Under the pieces are notes generated by a model that saw only the letters and a program-made list of their open reading frames with translations, was not told where the DNA came from and did no database searches. From Chitinophaga lutea (GTDB lineage Bacteria; Bacteroidota; Bacteroidia; Chitinophagales; Chitinophagaceae): a stretch of DNA of 64,000 nt. The translations under genes and the position numbers were made by a program. Of the stretch, positions 58,573 through 64,000 are shown one piece after another (position 1 is the stretch's first letter; each line of letters opens with the position of its first letter). The stretch lies in assembly GCF_003813775.1 (NCBI RefSeq), contig NZ_RPDH01000003.1:372001-436000 (forward strand), given 5' to 3'.

Positions 58573-59055
58573 TTACCGCCGGTGGTACATATACCAGTTC
58601 GTTTCCCAGGTATGGCCGCCATCGGGCGAAAACGCCTGGCTCCAGACGGGCTCCTCCGGGTTGGTGGCGTCCCAGGTGAACTCCACATCAATGGGATGCC
58701 CGTTCAATTCGTCTTTTGAATAGAATTTGCCGATGGGGCCGTCGAAGCTTCCCACCACGGGGATGTCGAGGACGCCCGTATCGCCGTTGGCCCAGTAAAT
58801 GCTCCAGAGGCGGGTGGCCGGGTTGAACAGCCGGAGCGAGAGGCCCGCGTACGGTTTGTTATGCACGCTGGTGTGAAACTGGCCGATGTTGCCGGTCCCG
58901 AGCAGGATTTTCATCACATCGTCGGTCGCATCGAATTCCAGCCATTCGGTACAATTGTCCAGGCGGGTTTTCAGGCGCCTGTTGCGGATGTTCCAGCGAC
59001 CTATCAGGAAATCGAAATCCAGGGGAGAGGAACCGGGAGAGGGGGCTATCTGCAT
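58573..59055 (-). CDS. Hypothetical protein, DUF1579-like lipocalin-type fold
   Basis: 160 residues without signal peptide. The opening DFDFLIGRWNIRNRRLKTRL is close to the start of DUF1579 proteins, whose fold is lipocalin-like, and WSIYWANGDTGVLDIPVVG, VVGSFDGPIGKFYSKDEL and WSQAFSPDGGHTWETNWYM are typical of that group. No enzyme activity is known. The gene stands alone between convergent pepE and divergent GH109-like gene (177 bases). Confidence 0.8.
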   Translation of the reverse strand: MQIAPSPGSSPLDFDFLIGRWNIRNRRLKTRLDNCTEWLEFDATDDVMKILLGTGNIGQFHTSVHNKPYAGLSLRLFNPATRLWSIYWANGDTGVLDIPVVGSFDGPIGKFYSKDELNGHPIDVEFTWDATNPEEPVWSQAFSPDGGHTWETNWYMYHRR

Positions 59056-59232
59056 GATGTCTGGTTTTATGGTAATGTAAAGTAAAGAAGGGGGAATGAC
59101 AACCCTATGTCAGTATATCCCGCCCGTTTGTCGATGCCGGCGACCGTTCGCTGAAAAAAAACGGGATAAAGTGGAAATCTTTATTATTTTTAGCAGCTCT
59201 TTATTGTATCTACAGCTCAACCACAAAAGAAT

Positions 59233-60696
59233 ATGAGTTCAAATAGAAGAAACTTCCTACGCCAGCTGGCCGTAGGCTCAGGCGCCCTTGCTGTGGGCCT
59301 GCCCTCTTTTGCTTCCACGCCCGCGGTTCCGTCCGATGAAGAACTGAAAGTGGCCCTGGAACAATCGCAGAAATCGCAACGCTTCAACATGAGCGGTTAC
59401 GCAGCCCCGAAAATCGACAAGGTCCGTATCGGCTTTATCGGTCAGGGTATGCGCGGCCCCGGTGCGGTGCAGCGCATGTCGTTTATCGACGGCGTGGAGA
59501 TCGTAGCCCTCTGCGACCTGCTGCCCGAGCGCGCCACCAAATCCAACAAGATCGTGGCGAAAGCGGGAAGGCCTGCGGCGAAAGAATATTCCGGCGAAAA
59601 CGGCTGGAAGCAGATGATCGACAACGAAAAGCTCGACCTGGTATATATCACTACGCCCTGGCACCTGCATACGCCGATGGCGCTGTACGCCATGGAGCAC
59701 GGCTGCCACGCCGCATCCGAAGTGCCGGTGGCCCTCACGCTGGAAGACTGCTGGAAACTGGTGGAAACGTCGGAAAGGACCAAAAAGCATTGTATGATGC
59801 TGGAGAACTGCTGCTACGATTTCTTTGAAATGCTGACCCTCAACATGTCGCGCCAGGGCCTGTTCGGAGAACTGGTGCATGCGGAAGGCGCATACATCCA
59901 CGATCTGCGCGACCTCAACTTCTCCAAAACCGGTTACCAGAACATGTGGCGCCTGCGCGCAAACGCCAAGCACAACGCGAACCTGTACCCGACCCACGGT
60001 CTGGGCCCCATCGCACAGTGCATGAACATCAACCGCGGCGATAAAATGGATTACCTCGTGACCATGGCCAGCAACGATTTCATGATGGGCGCCATGGCGA
60101 AAGAAAAAGCGGCTGCGGATCCTTTCTACAACGAGTTTGTAGGCAAACCGTACCGTGGCAACATGAGCACCACCACCATCAAAACGAACAAGGGCAAAAC
60201 CCTCATGATACAGCACGACGTAACCTCGCCGCGCCCGTATTCCCGTATCCACCTCGTGAGCGGCACCAAAGGCGTGGCTTCCAAATGGCCCAGCCCCGAG
60301 CGTATCGCTTTCGGTCACTCGTGGATCAAGGAAGAAGAACTGAAAAAACTCTACGAACAATACACGCCCGAGATCATCAAACATATCGGCGAACTGGCCA
60401 AACAGGTGGGCGGCCACGGCGGTATGGACTTTATGATGGACTGGCGCCTGATCGACTGCCTCCGCAACGGATTGCCGCTCGACCAGGACGTATACGACGC
60501 TGCCGCATGGAGCTGCATCGTACCGCTGAGCGAAAAATCGATCCAGAAACGCTCCAACAGCATCGATATTCCGGATTTCACCCGCGGCGCATGGAAAACC
60601 AACGCCCCGGTTGAACTGACGCTGAAAGGCGGCGGCAACACCGGTGTGATCGGCGTGGAGAAAAAAGGAGAGTCCAAGCAGCTCAACGTTCACTAG
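59233..60696 (+). CDS. GH109-type Gfo/Idh/MocA family protein (alpha-N-acetylgalactosaminidase-like), Tat-exported
   Basis: 487 residues. The twin-arginine signal SSNRRNFLRQLAVGSGALAV precedes a dinucleotide-binding loop GQGMRG at 70-75 and the TPWHLHTPMALYAMEHGCHA segment. Canonical family motifs are SEVPVAL, ENCCYDFFEMLTLNM, LFGELVHAEGAYIHDLR and LYPTHGLGPIAQCM. GH109 enzymes cleave terminal alpha-N-acetylgalactosamine by a tightly bound NAD, with oxidation and elimination at the sugar ring. Substrate specificity is not shown by sequence. It stands alone, with a clear terminator behind, and is the intact relative of the divergent gene at 7579. Confidence 0.9.
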   Translation: MSSNRRNFLRQLAVGSGALAVGLPSFASTPAVPSDEELKVALEQSQKSQRFNMSGYAAPKIDKVRIGFIGQGMRGPGAVQRMSFIDGVEIVALCDLLPERATKSNKIVAKAGRPAAKEYSGENGWKQMIDNEKLDLVYITTPWHLHTPMALYAMEHGCHAASEVPVALTLEDCWKLVETSERTKKHCMMLENCCYDFFEMLTLNMSRQGLFGELVHAEGAYIHDLRDLNFSKTGYQNMWRLRANAKHNANLYPTHGLGPIAQCMNINRGDKMDYLVTMASNDFMMGAMAKEKAAADPFYNEFVGKPYRGNMSTTTIKTNKGKTLMIQHDVTSPRPYSRIHLVSGTKGVASKWPSPERIAFGHSWIKEEELKKLYEQYTPEIIKHIGELAKQVGGHGGMDFMMDWRLIDCLRNGLPLDQDVYDAAAWSCIVPLSEKSIQKRSNSIDIPDFTRGAWKTNAPVELTLKGGGNTGVIGVEKKGESKQLNVH

Positions 60697-60713
60697 AATG
60701 ATCTTATATCAGC

Positions 60714-60746
60714 AAAGGTGTATCCGTAACGGGTACACCTTTTTTT
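60714..60746 (+). terminator. Intrinsic terminator after the GH109-type gene
   Basis: AAAGGTGTA pairs with TACACCTTT around an 11-base loop, followed by TTTT, 17 bases after the stop at 60696. Confidence 0.88.
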
Positions 60747-60778
60747 ATTACATTGGGAAAGTTTAACCACCTGCACAT

Positions 60779-62494
60779 ATGACCAGAATCTTCCGCGGCA
60801 TCGCCACCCTGCTGATGCTCAGTTTCACCGCCAGCGCGCAAACAACGGACCTTTACCTGCAATCCAGCGAAGTCAATAACCTCATGGTGCATTACAGTGC
60901 CGACCTGGGCACCCTGAGCCGCTTTTATGCCATCCGCAACACGCCCGAGCGCCGGGAAAGAATGGAGCGGCTCCAGCAGGCATACCTGCAGAAGCTGGCC
61001 GCGCTCGATTTCGGCAAACTCCCCGTCGGCGCAAAGGTGGATTACGTGTTGTTCAAACGAAATCTCGACGCGGAGCTGTACCGGCTGCGGGAAGAAAAGG
61101 ATGAATATGCGCAGGTGGAAAAATGGTTCCCCTTCGCCGCGAAAATCTACGATATCGAAAGGCTCCGCCGCCGCGGAACGGCGCCTGATGCGGAAAAGAC
61201 GGCAGCCACGCTCAACAGCATAGCCAAAGAGCTGCAGCAGCAGAAAGCCAACCTGCAGAAAGAAAACGGCCTCCCCCTGCCGCTCAGCCGCAGGGCAGCC
61301 GGCGTAGCGAAGGGGCTGCAGGCCTCACTCAAAAGCGCATTTGATTTTTATACAGGCTACGACCCGCTCTTTAACTGGTGGGTGCCCGCGCCTTACAAGC
61401 AGCTCGACAGCCTGCTGAACGACTATGCCGCCCAGTTTACCGGAAAGGGAAAAAGCGCGGTATCGCAACAGGACGACGGCAGCGGCATCATCGGCAACCC
61501 CATCGGCCGCGAGGAGATCATCCGGCAATTGCAGCAGGAAATGATTCCTTATACGCCGGAAGAACTGATCGATATCGCCAACAGGGAATTTGCCTGGTGC
61601 GACGCGGAAATGCTCAAGGCCTCGCGGGAAATGGGTTTCGGGGATAACTGGAAGGCCGCGCAGGAAAAGGTGAAAAACACCTATGTGCCGCCCGCCCGGC
61701 AGCCGCAGGCCATGATGAAACTCTACAACGAATCGGTGGCTTTCCTCAAACAGCATAACCTCATCACCCTGCCGGAGCTGGCGGAAGAAACCTGGCGCAT
61801 GAGCATGATGTCGCCGGAACGCCAGCGGGTGGCGCCATTCTTTTTGGGCGGGGAGGAGTTCATCATCGCCTATCCCACCAACACCATGAGCCACGACGAT
61901 AAAATGATGAGCATGCGCGGCAACAACCCGCATTTTTCCCGCGCCACCGTGCACCACGAGCTGCTGGCCGGCCATGCCCTCCAGCAATTCATGAACGACC
62001 GCTACAGGGCTTACCGCAATTTCGGCACGCCGTTCTGGACGGAGGGATGGGCGCTTTACTGGGAACGCCTGCTCTGGGACCTCAAATTCCCTAATTCGCC
62101 GGAAGACCGCATCGGGATGCTGTTCTGGCGCATGCACCGCTGCGCCCGCATCATCTTTTCCCTCAGTTACCATACCGGCAAATGGACGCCGCAGCAATGC
62201 ATCGATTTCCTGGTAGACCGGGTGAACCACGAACGCGCCAACGCGGAAGGGGAAGTGCGCCGCTCCTTCACCGGCGGCTACGGGCCGCTGTACCAGGTCG
62301 CGTACATGATCGGTGGGTTGCAGTTTGAAGCGCTCAAGAAAGAACTGGTAGACAGCGGCAAGATGAGCTACCGCCAGTTCCACGACGCCATCCTCCACGA
62401 AAACGCCATGCCCGTGGAAATGGTGCGCGCCATTCTGCTGAACCAGCCGCCGGGTAAGGATTTTACTTCCAAATGGCGGTTCTACAAGCTATAG
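60779..62494 (+). CDS. DUF885 family metallopeptidase-like protein
   Basis: 571 residues with a signal peptide (about 1-21). The central HHELLAGHALQQF near 392 has the HExxxGH arrangement of the DUF885 family, and the later WTEGWALYWERLL provides a conserved Glu, so zinc-dependent peptidase activity is expected. The PEELIDIANREFAWCDAEML helix and RGNNPHFSRATVHHE segment are also family features. It is probably periplasmic. It stands alone and ends eight bases before the convergent NUDIX gene. Confidence 0.88.
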   Translation: MTRIFRGIATLLMLSFTASAQTTDLYLQSSEVNNLMVHYSADLGTLSRFYAIRNTPERRERMERLQQAYLQKLAALDFGKLPVGAKVDYVLFKRNLDAELYRLREEKDEYAQVEKWFPFAAKIYDIERLRRRGTAPDAEKTAATLNSIAKELQQQKANLQKENGLPLPLSRRAAGVAKGLQASLKSAFDFYTGYDPLFNWWVPAPYKQLDSLLNDYAAQFTGKGKSAVSQQDDGSGIIGNPIGREEIIRQLQQEMIPYTPEELIDIANREFAWCDAEMLKASREMGFGDNWKAAQEKVKNTYVPPARQPQAMMKLYNESVAFLKQHNLITLPELAEETWRMSMMSPERQRVAPFFLGGEEFIIAYPTNTMSHDDKMMSMRGNNPHFSRATVHHELLAGHALQQFMNDRYRAYRNFGTPFWTEGWALYWERLLWDLKFPNSPEDRIGMLFWRMHRCARIIFSLSYHTGKWTPQQCIDFLVDRVNHERANAEGEVRRSFTGGYGPLYQVAYMIGGLQFEALKKELVDSGKMSYRQFHDAILHENAMPVEMVRAILLNQPPGKDFTSKWRFYKL

Positions 62495-62502
62495 GCGGGC
62501 CG

Positions 62503-63213
62503 TTAATTTACATTATTAGGATTGGGAATGAAATTGAGGAAGGCGTTGAACTTCGTCTGGTATTTCCTTTTGTCGAGTTTGTAATAATAAGCGCCGCGTT
62601 TGGAGCTGAGTTTTTCCTTGTCTTTCTGCTTGATGAGCAGGCCGGTTGACAATACCTTCCGCGAAAAATTCCGTTTGTCGAGCAGCGAACCGTAGATGCC
62701 CTCGTACAGGCTTTGCAGCTGCGGGAGGGTGAATTTTTCCGGCAGCATCTCGAACACGATGGGGTGGAAGGCGGCTTTGTAGCGCAGCTTCTGTTTGGCC
62801 AGCTCCACCATTTCGCGGTGGTCGAATATGAGGGAGGGTATTTTTTTCAGCGGGAACCATTCCGGGTGATAGTCGTTGTTCAGCTGCTTTTTGTACTGGT
62901 TGATGTCGATCAGGCTGGAATACGCGACAGACACCGTTCTTTCCACAGGGTCGCGGTGTACTTCGCCGAACACATGCAGCTGTTCCATATACACGTCCTC
63001 CAGGCCCGTTAATTCCTTCAGGATCCTGGCTGCCGCGTTCTCCAGGTTCTCCGAAGGCTGCACGATACCGCCCATCAGGCTCCAGCGGCCCTTTTCCGGT
63101 TCAAATCCCCTTTTGATGAGCAATAGTTTCAGCTCCGTGCCATCGAATCCGAATATGATGCAGTCTACCGCGAGCAACATCCTGTTTTTGCCTGCGTAGT
63201 GATTGATTTTCAA
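62503..63213 (-). CDS. NUDIX-domain transcriptional regulator, NrtR/AraR-like
   Basis: 236 residues from a TTG at 63213 (L/MKINHYAGKNRMLLAVDC). Alternatives are the ATG at 63180 and a long frame to 63321; a near-match -7 box around 63251-63258 argues against the longest. The NUDIX domain (LAVDCIIFGFDG, RWSLMGGIVQPSENLENAAARILKELTGL) lacks the second Glu pair of a typical NUDIX box, so hydrolysis may be lost. A winged-helix domain (PEKFTLPQLQSLYEGIYGS, RNFSRKVLSTG) follows. Bacteroidota relatives bind sugar-nucleotides or arabinose and control sugar genes; the divergent aldose epimerase at 63351 is a likely target. Confidence 0.85.
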   Translation of the reverse strand: MKINHYAGKNRMLLAVDCIIFGFDGTELKLLLIKRGFEPEKGRWSLMGGIVQPSENLENAAARILKELTGLEDVYMEQLHVFGEVHRDPVERTVSVAYSSLIDINQYKKQLNNDYHPEWFPLKKIPSLIFDHREMVELAKQKLRYKAAFHPIVFEMLPEKFTLPQLQSLYEGIYGSLLDKRNFSRKVLSTGLLIKQKDKEKLSSKRGAYYYKLDKRKYQTKFNAFLNFIPNPNNVN

Positions 63214-63350
63214 ATTGATCAGTTTTCTCGTGAAATAGGGTACTAATATCGTAAAAGTATAATTGTCATTTTGACTTTTTACTGGAAAATCCCGGATTAA
63301 TTCCAGATATTTAAACGACAATCCACGTGAAAAATAAAACTTGCTTCCTC

Positions 63351-64000
63351 ATGTTAAAAAAAACCGCTACTGTTATGACAATCGTTACAGGCAGCCTGAT
63401 GGCAGGCGCCGGCTGTAATAACCCGGGCCCACAGAAAGACGCATCGGCAGATTCCGTTAAAACAACGCCCGTACAGGTGCAGCCTTACGGAGAAGTCGAC
63501 GGTAAACCTGTTTCACAGTACACACTGGCCAACCAGCACGGCATGGTCGTTAAGTTGATCAATTACGGGGGGATTATCACGGACATCATCACGCCGGACA
63601 AAGAAGGCAAACCCGGCAACGTAGTGCTCAGTTATGATTCGCTGGCGGGTTACCGGCAAAAGGGCAATCCCTATTTCGGCACCCTGGTGGGCCGTTATGC
63701 CAACCGCATCGCCAAAGCGACGTTCAAAATCGATTCGGCGGAATACAAACTGGCCGCCAACAACAACGGCAACTCCCTGCACGGAGGCCTCAAAGGTTTC
63801 GATAAAGCCCTCTGGCAGGTAACGCCTCTGCCCGGCGACAGCAGCCTGCTGCTGGAATATACCAGTCCCGACGGTGAAGAAGGCTACCCCGGCACCCTCC
63901 AGGCCAAAGTGATCTATACCCTCACGGCCGACAACGCCCTGAAAATAGAATACGTGGCCACCACGGATAAACCCACGCCCATCAACCTCACCCAGCATAC
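63351..64000 (+). CDS. galM: Aldose 1-epimerase lipoprotein, C-terminus cut by window edge
   Basis: 216 codons are visible from the ATG at 63351 ([22 protein letters not shown]); the frame continues past 64000. C22 sits at a lipobox and would be lipidated, so this mutarotase is on the periplasmic side or at the outer membrane. The catalytic fold is recognisable: [35 protein letters not shown], and [16 protein letters not shown]. The conserved His of the active site (HGG) is present, but later residues are outside the window. It is divergent from the NUDIX regulator gene by 137 bases, and both may form one sugar-response unit. Confidence 0.9.
   Translation, partial: MLKKTATVMTIVTGSLMAGAGCNNPGPQKDASADSVKTTPVQVQPYGEVDGKPVSQYTLANQHGMVVKLINYGGIITDIITPDKEGKPGNVVLSYDSLAGYRQKGNPYFGTLVGRYANRIAKATFKIDSAEYKLAANNNGNSLHGGLKGFDKALWQVTPLPGDSSLLLEYTSPDGEEGYPGTLQAKVIYTLTADNALKIEYVATTDKPTPINLTQH

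Overview
The window reads as chromosomal DNA of a member of the Bacteroidota, most likely Chitinophaga or a close relative in the Chitinophagaceae (inference from gene families, not a database match). Direct signs are type IX secretion (T9SS) sorting domains of both known classes, PorP/SprF and CarboxypepD-plug outer-membrane proteins, a two-gene LytTR system, moderately high GC, no encoded CCA on the one tRNA, and repeated matches to the Bacteroidota -7 promoter box TAnnTTTG upstream of genes. Several of these boxes end only 3 to 5 bases before the start codon, which suggests leaderless mRNAs. No phage, insertion sequence, CRISPR array or integrase was seen.

Layout. 1-7348: an Fe-S oxidoreductase operon (HdrD-like and HdrB-like proteins plus a conserved partner cut by the window edge), a phosphoribosyltransferase, phosphoglucomutase with a DUF2279 protein, a HEAT-repeat protein and Pcm. 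7579-17727: the most unusual locus, five collinear genes: a divergent Tat-exported Gfo/Idh protein, a phage-tail-collar protein, a periplasmic-binding-protein fold without signal peptide, a 2060-residue modular adhesin with a type B T9SS sorting domain, and its likely PorP/SprF partner. 17817-29904: a TonB-receptor-like protein with a poly-glycine loop, DUF445, tRNA-His, a small promoter-hairpin unit before an unrecognised 403-residue gene, a macroglobulin/plug protein without barrel, a flavoprotein and an STN protein with twelve 16-residue repeats.

30090-30900 holds a 68-residue peptide with a textbook double-glycine leader, followed by a tandem array with exact 95-bp period. In this array each unit can encode a 31-residue ORF whose stop overlaps the next start (TGATG). 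30908-45862 is mostly housekeeping and small hypothetical genes (deoxynucleoside kinase, FolK, SppA, SRPBCC pair, BioA, pirin, AlkD-like, aldose epimerase, membrane acyltransferase). The 3' end of bioA is duplicated just downstream of the gene.

45965-52186: two T9SS type A secreted proteins, a PL6-type polysaccharide lyase and a 1331-residue glucose/sorbosone-dehydrogenase-like protein, with a LacI-type operator candidate upstream. 52526-64000: methionine aminopeptidase, a LytTR regulator with a lipobox-bearing TPR histidine kinase, an unrecognised three-gene group, PepE, a GH109-type oxidoreductase-fold protein, a DUF885 peptidase-like protein, and a NUDIX/NrtR-type regulator divergent from a lipoprotein aldose 1-epimerase that runs off the window end.

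Together the genes describe a surface-active polysaccharide degrader: T9SS exports lyases, oxidoreductases and adhesins, while epimerases, GH109-like proteins and sugar-type regulators process released sugars.
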